This document shows positions 9,297-20,900 of a stretch of 64,000 nt of DNA, piece after piece (the first letter of the stretch is position 1; every line of letters starts with the position of its first letter). The notes below the pieces were generated by a model, which saw nothing but the letters and a program-made list of their open reading frames with translations, made no database searches and was not told where the DNA came from. This stretch comes from Nakaseomyces glabratus (lineage: Eukaryota > Ascomycota > Saccharomycetes > Saccharomycetales > Saccharomycetaceae). Where the stretch lies: the NCBI RefSeq assembly GCF_010111755.1, contig NC_088963.1:1346001-1410000 (forward strand), given 5' to 3'. The translations under genes and the position numbers were made by a program.

Positions 9297-10838
9297 TTAT
9301 GATGAGTAGTCAGCACAGTTGTAGAGTCCAACATCACTTTCAGGCTTTACATCGGCCTTACATTCTGCATTTTCCGCTCTAACACGTTCCAACTCAATCA
9401 AATAACCATCTTCTACACCAGTAACATAGTTACCTGTGAACACACCAACCTCAAAGTTTTGGATTTGTTCCGTTCTGCAGCATTCAATTAAATCCTCCAA
9501 TGATTGATAAATGACTTTATCACAACCAATTGCTTCAGCGACTTCTTCCTCTGATTTATTAAATGCAATTAGATTCTTTGTGTCAGTCAAATCAATTCCA
9601 TAAATGTGGTTGTATCTGATGGCAGGAGCAGCTGAGGCAAAATACACCTTCTTGGCACCAGACTCTTTGGCCATGTTAACTATTTCTCTAGATGTTGTTC
9701 CTCTGACAATGGAATCATCAACAATTAAAACATTCTTGTCTCTGAATTCAGAGTCCATTGGATTCAATTTCCTTCTAACTGATGAGACTCTTTCTTTTTG
9801 ATTTGGCATAATGAATGTTCTGCCAACGTATCTATTCTTTATAAATCCATCTCTGTACGGTCTATTAAGTGCATTCGCACATTGCAGAGCAGTTGTTCTA
9901 GCGGTATCTGGGACTGGAATGACGACATCGATATCCTCAACACCAACCTGCTTCTTAATGTTTTCAGCTAGTTTAACACCCATTTCTAGTCTTGTATGAT
10001 ACACAGAAATACCATCAAGAATGCTATCCGGTCTTGCGAAGTAAACATATTCAAATAAGTCCGGTCTGTATGAGTTCATAGGGACAACCTGCCTAAACTC
10101 TGGAAGGCCACCTTCCTTTGGATCCTTTGGAATGATGACTGCCTGACCAGGTTTCACATCCACAAACTTGGTGAATCCATGGGCGTTTAATACAACACTC
10201 TCAGATGCAAGCATGTAATCCTTATCCCCATTCTCGTTGACACGCTCACCAAACAATAGTGGTCTAATACCATTAGGGTCTCTGAAACCAAACAAAGCAA
10301 AACCAGCTAACAGTCCCACACAAGCATAACCACCACGACATAGTCTGTATACACCTTCTAGAGCATGAAACACATCTTCATTGTTGACTCTGTACTTGTT
10401 ATGCTTCTCAAGTTCAGAGGCAAATATGTTCAATAGTAGTTCTGAGTCACTGTCGGTGTTGATATGTCTGTGTACATCTTCATCCATATATCTCTTCAAA
10501 GAAACAGTGTTGACCAAGTTACCATTGTGGGCAAGGTTAATACCATATGGACTATTCACATAAAAAGGTTGGGCTTCGGAGTTTGCAGAAGAGCCAGCAG
10601 TTGGATACCTTAGGTGTGCAATACCCATAGACCCAACCAAGCCCGAAACACGTTGCTGAGTGAAAACATCTCTGGCCATACCATTCCCTTTGCACTGGTA
10701 GATTCTACCACGGGAACCACAGGTGGCGATACCAGCTGCGTCTTGGCCTCTATGCTGCAAAAAAATGCAACCATCGCATAGTTCTGGTGCCACAGAGGCG
10801 TTCTGATCAGCTAATGCTATACCAAGAATACCACACAT
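9297..10838 (-). CDS. ADE4: Amidophosphoribosyltransferase (PRPP amidotransferase)
   Basis: Ade4 catalyses the first committed step of de novo purine synthesis: PRPP + glutamine to 5-phosphoribosylamine. The 513-residue protein begins MCGILGIA, placing the N-terminal glutaminase nucleophile at Cys2 after Met removal. The Ntn glutamine amidotransferase domain covers roughly residues 2-230. The phosphoribosyltransferase domain follows, with the PRPP loop VLIVDDSIVRGTTSREI (about 370-386, Asp375 in the DDS core). Length matches the family, with no extra propeptide. Position matches YMR300C. A TGACTC element 366 bp upstream could bind Bas1 or Gcn4. Confidence 0.97.
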   Translation of the reverse strand: MCGILGIALADQNASVAPELCDGCIFLQHRGQDAAGIATCGSRGRIYQCKGNGMARDVFTQQRVSGLVGSMGIAHLRYPTAGSSANSEAQPFYVNSPYGINLAHNGNLVNTVSLKRYMDEDVHRHINTDSDSELLLNIFASELEKHNKYRVNNEDVFHALEGVYRLCRGGYACVGLLAGFALFGFRDPNGIRPLLFGERVNENGDKDYMLASESVVLNAHGFTKFVDVKPGQAVIIPKDPKEGGLPEFRQVVPMNSYRPDLFEYVYFARPDSILDGISVYHTRLEMGVKLAENIKKQVGVEDIDVVIPVPDTARTTALQCANALNRPYRDGFIKNRYVGRTFIMPNQKERVSSVRRKLNPMDSEFRDKNVLIVDDSIVRGTTSREIVNMAKESGAKKVYFASAAPAIRYNHIYGIDLTDTKNLIAFNKSEEEVAEAIGCDKVIYQSLEDLIECCRTEQIQNFEVGVFTGNYVTGVEDGYLIELERVRAENAECKADVKPESDVGLYNCADYSS

Positions 10839-11577
10839 TTCACTTTATGGATATAAAATTCTTTGTATTCCTGTTGGGACTTTGAAAAGAACTTCAGTCA
10901 GTAAAATCCTATTCCTTTTTTTATTCTGTATTGAAATCTAATACACAGCTATCAACAACGCTTTCGCTATAGTTAAAAGTGAACTTGATATCTGATCTAC
11001 ACTGACTACATTTACTGTTTGTTAGATATTAGTTGAGACTTTGTAAAGAGACAAGAAAAAAAGGAAAGTTGAGCAACAAGCTTATTTAAATATGTTATTG
11101 TATGCATCCTCATCAAAAAAAAGTCATTTCTTCACAGTTTTTATATCATTTAAGATTCTCAATATTAAATTGAAATTTTAATTATTACATGAAATCACAA
11201 AGGTGACTCCATCGCAATTTTGAGTTTCTCACCTCGAGCTATTTTTTGTCTTGGGTGATATCTTACGCAACATTTCCTATCGATCCTTAGCACTCCAGAG
11301 CAGACAAAAGTCATCACATAAGAAGTCATTATTAAGTTACTTATCAATTATAAATTCAATGGCCATGAGAATTCTTAATTGGTGCAATTTTGCTAGCATG
11401 CTTTGAAACTTTTGTATTTTGCTTATGTGCTGGTATTATGTAGCCGTGGTAAAGACATTGTTGTCCTTCATTAAATATAATAAAATGCCTCTGGTCTGTT
11501 GGTAGGCAATTACGGGATAAGACAGAAAGTGAACAAAAAAAGAAAGGAGGGAATTAAATGATGGGAATTTGAGATTT
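10839..11577. other. ADE4 promoter and ATM1 3' flank
   Basis: A 739-bp gap between two minus-strand genes. It holds a TGACTC at 11204-11209 and poly-A/T tracts near 10916 and 11056. The part next to ATM1 has no recognisable element. No reading frame is worth calling. Confidence 0.5.
11204..11209 (+). promoter_or_regulatory. ADE4: TGACTC, possible Bas1/Gcn4 site of ADE4
   Basis: TGACTC is the core bound by Bas1 (with Pho2) and Gcn4 in promoters of yeast adenine genes. One copy lies 366 bp upstream of the ADE4 start, further than usual, and six-base matches are common, so this is tentative. Confidence 0.35.
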
Positions 11578-13761
11578 TTAGATAGACTTGTTTAGCTTTT
11601 CTAGTGTTTCCTTTTCATGATTGATTTCATCTTCCAGGAGATCTAGGTCTTCTTGGATACGCCAGAGCTCTTTGTATAGAGAGTTTTCTCTGGCAAGCAG
11701 TTCTTGGTGGGTACCTTCTTCACGTACTGTGCCTTCTTCTAGCACAATAATCTTATCAGCATCAGCGATGGTCCGTAGTCTATGTGCTATATAAACACTA
11801 GTCTTCTCGCCACTGTTGAAGTTTCTTCTGATAGTTCTTAATAATGATTGTTCTGTGTGAGTATCTAGTGCACTTGTTGCCTCATCGAAAAACATTATAT
11901 CAGCATCCTTCAATAATACACGAGCAATCGCAAGTCTTTGCTTCTCCCCACCGCTGATCATTAAACCACGCTCACCGACAATGGTGCTTGAGCCCTGTGG
12001 TAATTTCGCAATTAGATCAGATAGTTGAGCCTTATCTATAACCCTGGTAATCTCTTCATCGGAAGCTTCAATACGGCCAAATTTAACATTCTCCCAGATG
12101 GTATCATTGAACAAAGGTGTATCTTGGGGAACCACACCAATGGCTTTTCTCAGTTGATCTATATCATATTCTCTGACATCAACACCGTTGACCAAAACAC
12201 GCCCTTCCTCGGGGTCGTAGAACCTAAATACCAATTTTAAGACGGTCGATTTACCGCTACCAGATGGGCCAGCAATGGCAGTCTTCATACCAGCTGGTAT
12301 TGTGAAAGAGGCATTCTTTAAAATTTTTCTTTGACCATCGTAGCCAAAAGTCACATTTTCAAATTTAATCTCAAAAGGGCCATCACTCTTGCTTATACTT
12401 TTTGGTTGAGAGCAGTTCTGAATTTTAACTTGATTCTTCCTCAACTTAAATAGGGATTCCATATCTATCAATGATTGTTTCAACTCTCTGTATACACTAC
12501 CCAAGAAGTTCAGAGGTACAGATAATTGGAAAACTAATTGATTAATCAGGACTAAATCACCAACGGTTAAGTCACCTCCTATGACACCTGTACAACCCAT
12601 ATACATCATTCCGGTTAGGGCTGTTGTGAAAATTAAGCTTTGTCCTGAATTTAAAAATGCTAGTGATTGTGCAACTTTAACCTGTGAGTCTCTGTACTTT
12701 ATCAAAGAGTTGTGATACTTGTTTGCCAAATAACTTTCGTTGTTAAAGTATTTTACAGCTTCAAAATTGATTAAGGAATCAAGAGCTACACTAGCACCTT
12801 TGTTATCAGCTTTATTAGCCTCTTTTCTAAATCTCGTCCTCCAGGCCGTGGTTCTGATAGTGAAAATTGAATACAATAACATAGTCGTAAAGGTGATTCC
12901 TGCAAATGAAGCACCGAATTGATAGGTCAGAATACCACATACAACTGATATTTCAAAGGTAATTGGAATGATGTGGAAAACCATAGCACTCAGAACATAA
13001 GAAATACCTTTAGTACCTCTATCCATGGCACGAGTTAAACCACCCGTTTGCCTACTCAAATGCCAGCCTAAGTCAAGTTTCATCAAATGTTCAAAAGTTT
13101 GTAAAGATACATTCCTTATAGCATTCTGTGCCACTCTAGCAAAGATTGCATTACGCAACTCACCGAAAAGAACTGCTCCAAATCTTGCCAAACCATAGCA
13201 CATAATTGTAAGTCCTAGAGCCGCTGGTAAAGCAACAGTTGCATCTGACCAATCCACGTTCATTCCATCTATAATCTGTTTGAAGAAAAATGGTACCTGT
13301 ACATTCAATACTTTAGCTCCAATTAGCAAAGCCAACGCCAATAGCACACGCACTTTCACCTTAGTGTTGCCTCTTGGCCATATATATTTGAACAAGTCCT
13401 TCAATATCTTCAATTCAGAAATGTTCACAGCTTTAGTGTCAGTCTTTTTACTATTCTTTTCAGAAGCATTATGAGCAGTATCCTCGTTTGGTAACTTCGA
13501 TTTGCTTACAGTAGAAGATAATCGTTTCACATTTATATTATGAGCTAATAATCCCTTTTCTCTACCAAATGTCTTGCTTTTAAATGTGGGAGGTATACTG
13601 GTGCTAGAGAAATGGCTCCTACCCAGGTTCGTCCAGTTGTTGTAAGGACATCTAAGTTCAACTTTACTTCCGACTCGTAGGGCACTTCTAGTCCTTAAAA
13701 GACCCAGTATATTGGATGTTCTGAGCTGATACAAACGATTTTGTGCACCACCTATAAGCAT
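11578..13761 (-). CDS. ATM1: Mitochondrial inner-membrane ABC half-transporter Atm1
   Basis: Atm1 exports a glutathione-linked sulfur or iron-sulfur intermediate from the mitochondrial matrix for cytosolic Fe-S assembly. The protein (727 residues from this start) has a basic N-terminal presequence, a six-segment transmembrane domain (about 125-420) and a nucleotide-binding domain: Walker [10 protein letters not shown] (Lys504), signature [13 protein letters not shown] (Ser603) and Walker [14 protein letters not shown]. The raw frame extends to a TTG at 13818; the ATG at 13761 gives a presequence ([16 protein letters not shown]) and agrees with the family. Position matches YMR301C. Confidence 0.96.
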   Translation of the reverse strand: MLIGGAQNRLYQLRTSNILGLLRTRSALRVGSKVELRCPYNNWTNLGRSHFSSTSIPPTFKSKTFGREKGLLAHNINVKRLSSTVSKSKLPNEDTAHNASEKNSKKTDTKAVNISELKILKDLFKYIWPRGNTKVKVRVLLALALLIGAKVLNVQVPFFFKQIIDGMNVDWSDATVALPAALGLTIMCYGLARFGAVLFGELRNAIFARVAQNAIRNVSLQTFEHLMKLDLGWHLSRQTGGLTRAMDRGTKGISYVLSAMVFHIIPITFEISVVCGILTYQFGASFAGITFTTMLLYSIFTIRTTAWRTRFRKEANKADNKGASVALDSLINFEAVKYFNNESYLANKYHNSLIKYRDSQVKVAQSLAFLNSGQSLIFTTALTGMMYMGCTGVIGGDLTVGDLVLINQLVFQLSVPLNFLGSVYRELKQSLIDMESLFKLRKNQVKIQNCSQPKSISKSDGPFEIKFENVTFGYDGQRKILKNASFTIPAGMKTAIAGPSGSGKSTVLKLVFRFYDPEEGRVLVNGVDVREYDIDQLRKAIGVVPQDTPLFNDTIWENVKFGRIEASDEEITRVIDKAQLSDLIAKLPQGSSTIVGERGLMISGGEKQRLAIARVLLKDADIMFFDEATSALDTHTEQSLLRTIRRNFNSGEKTSVYIAHRLRTIADADKIIVLEEGTVREEGTHQELLARENSLYKELWRIQEDLDLLEDEINHEKETLEKLNKSI

Positions 13762-14418
13762 TGTTTGTTTTAAGTTATAGTAATCACTGTTATAGCGCAA
13801 TAGCTCTGCGTGACTCAAATGACCGAGCTATTTTGTGTAGATAAATTAGTATATATGTAGGTTGTCATGAATAAGATGTCCTTGCATGTACAAACCTGTT
13901 ATAACTAATTGATCTGTTTTCGAAATTATCCTTAAACCGCAATATCTGTCGGGAAATATGCTTTAGTTAAATATCTCAAATATACCAATTAAGTAGCCAA
14001 AGGTCATCGCAACATTTGCCAATTAGTAACATTTTGTTTGTCACAGTGGGATCATGCAGGTTCACACACCTTTTTTCACAAATTCTCTTGAAAATTTCAT
14101 CGTGATTGAGCCACAGGGAACACTTTCTTTGCTTATTAATTGGTGAGTACTGAGTAGATTTATATGAGATCCGAAAACTAAAACCATGTTGCTTGATTAC
14201 CTTCTGCGAACGTACTCAGTTTAAAATACATCCTATTTGCTTAAGGTTCTAGCACTAGTGTGGGTTTGGACTGTCCCACTATTCGCAACTATCTGATTTG
14301 TTTAAAGGATACTTGTTTTGAAAAATATAATTTTAGTTCATAAATAGATAAATAGGTATTATTAAAAATTAAAGAATATTATCTTGTGATCGCAAATTGC
14401 TCTTCGGTGCTAAGAAGT
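13762..14418. other. ATM1 promoter and YME2 3' flank
   Basis: A 657-bp region between two minus-strand genes with no ATG frame of note. I recognise no specific regulatory element and no RNA gene. Confidence 0.5.
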
Positions 14419-16965
14419 TCATTTTCTTCGATTATTGGACTCTTGAGACAATTTCTTGATTTCATCTTCACAATGGTTGATAACATCACTACTTGTGGTA
14501 ATCTTTTTAGACAGGTAATCTAATCTGCTCTTGAATAGCTTTTGGTCATTAATCTTACCAAGAGCACGAAGTTCTTCCTCCCATTTCTTGATTCTTCCTG
14601 TTTCGAAGTTAATCACTTTCAAGTGGTACCTTGTCATTAGCACCGTCTTCAGATCTTCATCATCGATTAAATACTGGAAGGCAGCCCTGTATAACGGCTT
14701 GAAAGGTCTGATCTCTTTGAGGACACCTCTATCTCTGGATACAGTGATTAAGCCATTGTTCTCTAGTTCTAGTATACCAATTTCTGGAGCTGCTTTGAAT
14801 AATGGCCTGAACACAATATCATGGAAATATACCTTACCGTTCTTGCTTAGTAAATCAATCAATTCCCATGCCTGAGCGCTCTTCAGTGGATCGATCTTAT
14901 CACTCAAGAAAATTTGTGTAATTTGCTCCGATGCTTGCTCAATCATCTTATCTAACGCTTCCTTAGGGAGTTCTCCGAACTTTACTCTGCGCACAAATGC
15001 TTGAAGGTCTAGCATTCTCCCACCTAATGGCTCCAAACTGTCATCAATATCTTGAATTAGCTCCTCAGACAGGTATCTTCTAGGGTCATTTTCATCATAC
15101 TGGGAATGTTCAGGAGATGCTTTCTCTGTAGGCTCATCCTCTTCGGCCTTCTTTGCCCGTTTCAAACTCTTGTGATAATGTTCAACCAATTCAGATAGCA
15201 CATAGTTTCTTGAGTTTGCCTTGGATGCATCAGACAGAATCATTGTCTTAAAGACTTGATTAGGCAACGATTCTGAAAGTCTTTGATTTGCTGCAACAGT
15301 TTCTGTTAAGAAAATTACATGAGCAATGTTCATTTGAACTAGCATAGCAGCCCAATCTGCCAATTCTTTATAGACAAAACTATTAATATCCGCTTTCCCT
15401 TCAAAACGATCGATCACAATAACTGGCTTTGCTTCAGGGTGTTGCTGTAGATAATCTTCCTCCTTGATATTCACATCATCTCCAGCATCATTGATTGTTG
15501 ATTGATAGTCTTTTAATGCAATTCTTCTAACAGCCATTAATGACGTGGTTAGCATATTTCTGAATTGCGATTCTTTTGTCTCTGAGAGACCACTTTTCTG
15601 TCCAGTCAACCCTTGAACCATCAAATCTAGAACATTAGTTACTGAGTCAATCCACGGGAATATTGGAAAATAGCCTAATTGACCTGCAGCATTTCTTAAA
15701 AATTTGGCATCGGTTCTAGATTTAATTAACTTATCACAATCGATGTAGAGCACATTGTTTCTGTTGTGAAGCGTGTGTTGCATAACTAGCTCATGCTTAC
15801 CGGAACCTCTTGGGCCTCTTATTAATACAAACGTATTGTTGTTTTCTTCGAGCCACATTTTCAAATCATCCATTTTCTCGATCCTTTCTTCCCACAGGTG
15901 TCTTTTAGAGATAATGGAACTGTCATAACCCCAGTAATTCTTAAAAGTAGAAACTGTTGAATTGGTTAAGTTCTTTAACTGTTTAAGGTATCTGTTATCC
16001 CAAGAAATCTGGTATTGGTGAGTAATCTTCTGCTCAATAAAAAACTCTCTGATAGGGTCAAATATCAAAACAGCCAGAATAGATAATAGTGCAAAAGTAA
16101 CTGGAATTGCAATTCTTGTATGAGTAACATAAAAGTTTCTTATCAAATGGCCCTTGACTACATTTTCATATTGAAGATGCAAAACAGTATTATGAATTTC
16201 GATACCAGACACACAGTTCTTTGCACATATGGCTCCTCTATAGGATCTATATTTGACACGGAAATGTTTGTTGGTATCATTAGGAGGAAAGATGTCAATA
16301 ATTGTTCCATATCTTCTGAATAAAGAGTATATTTCTTCTTCAGTTAGAGGTGGACCTTGACATTTAATGATGACAGTAGTGCTTGGGAGTCTCTTCAAGT
16401 CCTCAATCCAGGGTGACCCCTTGACTGGAAAAGCAGTTGCTCTAGTAAAGTAAGAAAACAGTGAATTCTTCGATTCATTCAGGGTATTCTGTTGAATCAT
16501 AGTATTCACTTCTGCTTTTGTATAGTTAAAGGGTACCAAAAATGTGGCAAATACACCACCATCACGCTTGACAGGAATCGTCGACCTCAGTTGTAGCCCA
16601 TGAATTGGATTATCTGGTGGACTTGCTAGATTTTTAATCTTTTCTCTAACACTTTCTCGAGATTGGTTCCGTAGTAATACGTTGTACCATAAAGCTGGAT
16701 TCCACAGTGATGTGGCTCTAGCATATACATTATCAAAATATAGCAGAGTTTCTTGCTCTGTCTTATGAATGACACCTGTGTCGGTAGCCGTGTTAGATTC
16801 ACCAGCTTGCCTGTCCTTCTGTTGGATTTCACTGGATACCCAGCGCACACCTCTCGGATAAACTCTTCTAAGGCCCAAGGGCAATACTTGTGACAATACA
16901 CCAACATTTGGTGCGATTGTTCTCAATATAGTTGCGCCCATTCTGGGCGTAGTAATCGAATTCAT
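14419..16965 (-). CDS. YME2: Yme2/Rna12, mitochondrial inner-membrane protein
   Basis: Yme2 is an integral inner-membrane protein that influences mitochondrial nucleoid structure and mtDNA escape. The 848-residue protein (S. cerevisiae 850) begins with a basic presequence (about residues 1-45). It continues with an RRM-like domain near 185-262, a transmembrane segment near 285-303 and a C-terminal intermembrane-space domain with a P-loop, IRGPRGSGKHELV (Lys390). A charged linker around 600-640 and a coiled tail follow. The ATG at 16965 is the first in frame. Position matches YMR302C. In S. cerevisiae ADH2 comes next; it is missing here. Confidence 0.94.
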   Translation of the reverse strand: MNSITTPRMGATILRTIAPNVGVLSQVLPLGLRRVYPRGVRWVSSEIQQKDRQAGESNTATDTGVIHKTEQETLLYFDNVYARATSLWNPALWYNVLLRNQSRESVREKIKNLASPPDNPIHGLQLRSTIPVKRDGGVFATFLVPFNYTKAEVNTMIQQNTLNESKNSLFSYFTRATAFPVKGSPWIEDLKRLPSTTVIIKCQGPPLTEEEIYSLFRRYGTIIDIFPPNDTNKHFRVKYRSYRGAICAKNCVSGIEIHNTVLHLQYENVVKGHLIRNFYVTHTRIAIPVTFALLSILAVLIFDPIREFFIEQKITHQYQISWDNRYLKQLKNLTNSTVSTFKNYWGYDSSIISKRHLWEERIEKMDDLKMWLEENNNTFVLIRGPRGSGKHELVMQHTLHNRNNVLYIDCDKLIKSRTDAKFLRNAAGQLGYFPIFPWIDSVTNVLDLMVQGLTGQKSGLSETKESQFRNMLTTSLMAVRRIALKDYQSTINDAGDDVNIKEEDYLQQHPEAKPVIVIDRFEGKADINSFVYKELADWAAMLVQMNIAHVIFLTETVAANQRLSESLPNQVFKTMILSDASKANSRNYVLSELVEHYHKSLKRAKKAEEDEPTEKASPEHSQYDENDPRRYLSEELIQDIDDSLEPLGGRMLDLQAFVRRVKFGELPKEALDKMIEQASEQITQIFLSDKIDPLKSAQAWELIDLLSKNGKVYFHDIVFRPLFKAAPEIGILELENNGLITVSRDRGVLKEIRPFKPLYRAAFQYLIDDEDLKTVLMTRYHLKVINFETGRIKKWEEELRALGKINDQKLFKSRLDYLSKKITTSSDVINHCEDEIKKLSQESNNRRK

Positions 16966-17994
16966 AACATCAATTGTAATATAGTTTTATTTCGAAACCG
17001 CAGACTTTTGTATTAGTTCTTAGACAACCTTCCAAAATAACTGCAATATAGTCAAGTGATAGCCTTGAAGTAATAGAATTTGAGAATTTGAGATAACGTC
17101 CTATAAATCCTTATTACTTTTTAGACTAAAGCTAATGTATTGTCCATCCCTCGACGATGTGTACTAAGAAATATAAAAACAGACTTGAAAAAGTAATTAA
17201 CCCTTAAAAATGAGTGCACAAGCAGGATTTTGTTTGATCTCATCGCAAGTAGCATCGAGCTCACTAGTCCCTTGATGAAATTAGCAAGGTGAAGAGGCAA
17301 ATTTCATCCAATTATCACTCTGGATGACACCGATGATTCCTACGGGATGTTTGCCACTTCACTAACAATTCAAGTCTAAATAAAACCCAAAATTGAGTAT
17401 GGACATATCACGATTCTTAAGATCTAAGCAAATCTAGTTATGGGCTTCTTTCTTCAATAATAGTGTCTCCTCGATCAGATGCATGTTGACCACTAAATAT
17501 GTAACTTTGTGATTATCCTTGGCTCCTGGTGTGGCACCGTAAGTATCTCTAGCCCATCTGTGACTTGAGCTAATTGCTCAATCATGTAGGTATTTTGTTT
17601 GTTTGTAGCTAAATGTACATAACTATCTGCAAGAAGTATATCCCCATCGCAACAGACTAATGACGTACTATTCCCCCAGATATGCGGTATCATTCACTAC
17701 GCATCCTTCCAATCACTCATCTCAACTTCTCTCTGGGTCATCCGCCCCTTATAAAGGCCTGGCAACACGGGCCCATAGCCCATGAATTGTAAATTGCAAT
17801 AAACTTTCCATCTGCTCAGTAAGTTTGTATAACTCACAGGATATATTTTTTGGGGACAATTAAGAGAACTGGTGTGTGTTAAACTCTTTCCAACGGAGTT
17901 TTCAGCTTTAAAATACGGCAAATTAGCGTTGGTTTTATATCGGTAGTTGGCAAAGGACTAAAGTGGGACACTAGTGTCTAGAAATATCGCTATC
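16966..17994. other. YME2-UBP15 divergent intergenic region (ADH2 absent)
   Basis: About 1 kb between divergent genes. S. cerevisiae carries ADH2 (YMR303C) here; I see no alcohol dehydrogenase remnant. A PAC element lies at 17239-17246. A minus-strand ATG frame at 17493-17693 (66 codons) looks like no known protein, and a neighbouring frame at 17697-17921 starts with TTG; neither is called. Confidence 0.5.
17239..17246 (-). promoter_or_regulatory. PAC element (GCGATGAGAT)
   Basis: On the minus strand this reads GCGATGAGAT, a perfect ten-base PAC motif bound by Dot6/Tod6 in ribosome-biogenesis promoters. It lies 274 bp upstream of YME2 and about 750 bp upstream of UBP15. YME2 is not a classical member of that regulon, so function is uncertain. 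Confidence 0.45.
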
Positions 17995-20900
17995 ATGGGA
18001 ACAAATGTTGAAGAAGTGGGAGAGATAGTAGAAACAATTGATCTAGGGAAGAGCATTGATGAGGTTTTTCCAGAACTAGAGGAAGATCAGGAAGTATTGG
18101 TGGAAGGCTCGTTTACATGGAGAATAGATAAATGGTCCGAACTGAAAGAGCATAAATACATGTCTCCTAGGAGCCAAGTGGGAGAATATCAATGGGATGT
18201 ATTGTTATTCCCACATGGTAATCATAACAAGGGATTGGCGATATACCTGGAGCCACATCCTGAAGAGGAGAAGGATGAAACTACGGGCGAGTTGAAGCCC
18301 GTTGATCCTGAATGGTACTGCTGTGCACAATTTGCCATTGCATTGTCAAGGCCTGATGATGACCAAGAGATAAATCTGGTGAATAAATCAAATCATAGGT
18401 TTAATTCTCTGGATACCGATTGGGGCTTCGCAAATTTTGTAGATCTAGGAAGCTTGAAATATCCATCAAAGGGGAGAAATAGAGGGTTTTTGAATGACGA
18501 TAAATTGAATATAACTGTTTTTGTACGGATACTGAAAGATCCAACTGGTGTGTTGTGGCATAACTTCATAAATTATGACTCAAAGAAGATGACTGGTTAT
18601 GTCGGTTTCAGAAACCAAGGTGCTACATGTTATCTCAACTCATTATTACAATCTTATTTTTTCACAAAATACTTCAGAAGATTGGTATATCAAATACCTA
18701 CTGAGAATGAGAGCCCCAATAATAGTGTGCCGCTAGCTCTACAAAGGTCATTCTATCAATTACAAGTATCGAAATTTCCACTAGACACATTGGAACTAAC
18801 CAGATCCTTTGGGTGGGACAGTGCAGAAGCATTCACACAGCATGATGTCCAGGAGCTGAATAGAATATTGATGGACAGATTGGAGAATAGAATGAAAGGC
18901 ACATCGGTTGAAGGTATGCTGAATGAAATCTTTGTCGGGAAGATGAAGAGTTATATCAAGTGTATAGATGTTGATTATGAATCTTCTAGGGTGGAAGATT
19001 TCTGGGACCTTCAATTAAACGTGAAAAATATGAAGGGTTTGAAAGAGTCATTTGATAACTATATTGAAATTGAATTGTTAAATGGTGAGAATCAGTATCA
19101 AGCACAAGATTATGGCTTACAGGATGCAGAAAAAGGTGTCATATTTGAAAGTTTCCCACCGGTACTGCATTTGCAATTGAAGCGTTTTGAATATGACTTT
19201 AATTATGATCAAATGATAAAAGTTAATGACAGATATGAATTCCCGGAAACGATAGATTTGTCCCCTTATTTGGAAGATTCAAAAAAAGAAAAAGAAAATA
19301 ATTGTGTATACAATTTGCACGGTGTGTTGGTTCATGCCGGAGACATTTCGACCGGCCACTACTACACATTAATCAAGCCTGGTTTGGAAGATCAATGGTA
19401 TAGATTCGATGATGAAAGGGTTTGGAAAGTAACAAAGAATCAAGTCTTCGAAGAGAACTATGGTTTAGATGCTTTGCCAGATGATAAGCTTAGAACAATG
19501 ACAAGAGAACAATATCAGGAATATGTCCTTGCTAGACATACAAGTGCTTATATGCTGGTATATATTAGAAGCGACAGGGAAGATCAACTATTGCAACCGG
19601 TTTTAGAGAGTGAAGTCCCAAAACATGTTATCGAGAGGGTTCAGGAAGAAATTAAGGAGAGAGAGGAAAAGGAAAGAGAGATTAGAGAAGCGCACTTGTA
19701 CTTTCAAATTCATTGTTATACCACGGAAGACTTTATTGACTATCAAGGGTTTGACTTATGTGCTCATGAGAAATTTGGATTTTTCTCTCAAGATTTACAG
19801 AAACGGAATGGTAGTAGCGGGTTAAGTATGCGAGTGCTTAGGTCGACAAAAATTAAAGATCTATTTGGAAATATAAAAGAAAATCTAGATATTCCCCATG
19901 AAAGAGAGGTTAGGTATTGGAGAATGACTAATAGAAGGAACAACACTCTGAGACTTGAACATCCGATAAACTCGATAATGGATAACATTACACTTGATGA
20001 AGCTTTAAATTCAGAGGAAGAGGGCTTAGTATCTTCGATTGATATATTTGTTGAGGAACCCTATTTAGAGTTGCAGTATCTAGTCGAACAAAAGAAAAAT
20101 GGCAACTTGGATACGGCGATTTTAACAAAAAATATGATTCAGAATCTAAGAATAAATCTCGATAAGTTAGTACCGGCTGAAAGTATTCCAACAGTCATAG
20201 ATTATAATTCAGCCGGGCAAGAAACTCTATTTTTGAAGATATTTTCCAAGAAATCACAAAGTATGAGAGGATTTGGTGTATGCACATTAAGTCAAACTTC
20301 TAAGGTAAGTGAAATTTCTAATTTAATTAATATTGCGTTGGAAACCAAAGATGAGATTTCATTCATTGAAGAGATTCAACCGGGACATATTGAGAAAATT
20401 GAGGGCAACGATGAACTGTATATGGCTGAATTAGGAACGGGTGACATTTTATGTTTTAATGACCCCGTAAATGACAAGATCGACGAGGAAACTTCAAATT
20501 CCATATATCCACCATGTCAAGATAATGTGGAGTTTTACCACTATTTGAGGCACCGTGTTAAGATTAGGCTTTCAAGGACAAATGGTAATGATGGAAGTAA
20601 TGAGCAAGACACAAATGGGGCCAAGGCTCCAGAGGCGATATCGCTTTGGGTTTCCGCTTATATTTCTTACCCTGATTTTGCAGAAGCAGTCGCAAGGCAT
20701 GTCAAGGTGAACCCGGAATTTTTGAAGGTGTACGCACTGTATGCTAACGGCAGATTTGCACTGAAATCAAACTCTATCTTGAATGATTATTTACTAAAGG
20801 ATTATAATTGCGATGAAATACCTCCTTTTGAATATGAGATACTTTCGATGCCATTGAAAGAGCTCGAACATTTGAGACCTATTAAATTTTACTGGTTAAA

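Noticed and set aside
17493..17921. Two short minus-strand frames between YME2 and UBP15
   Set aside because: One starts with TTG; neither shows ADH2 similarity or codon bias.
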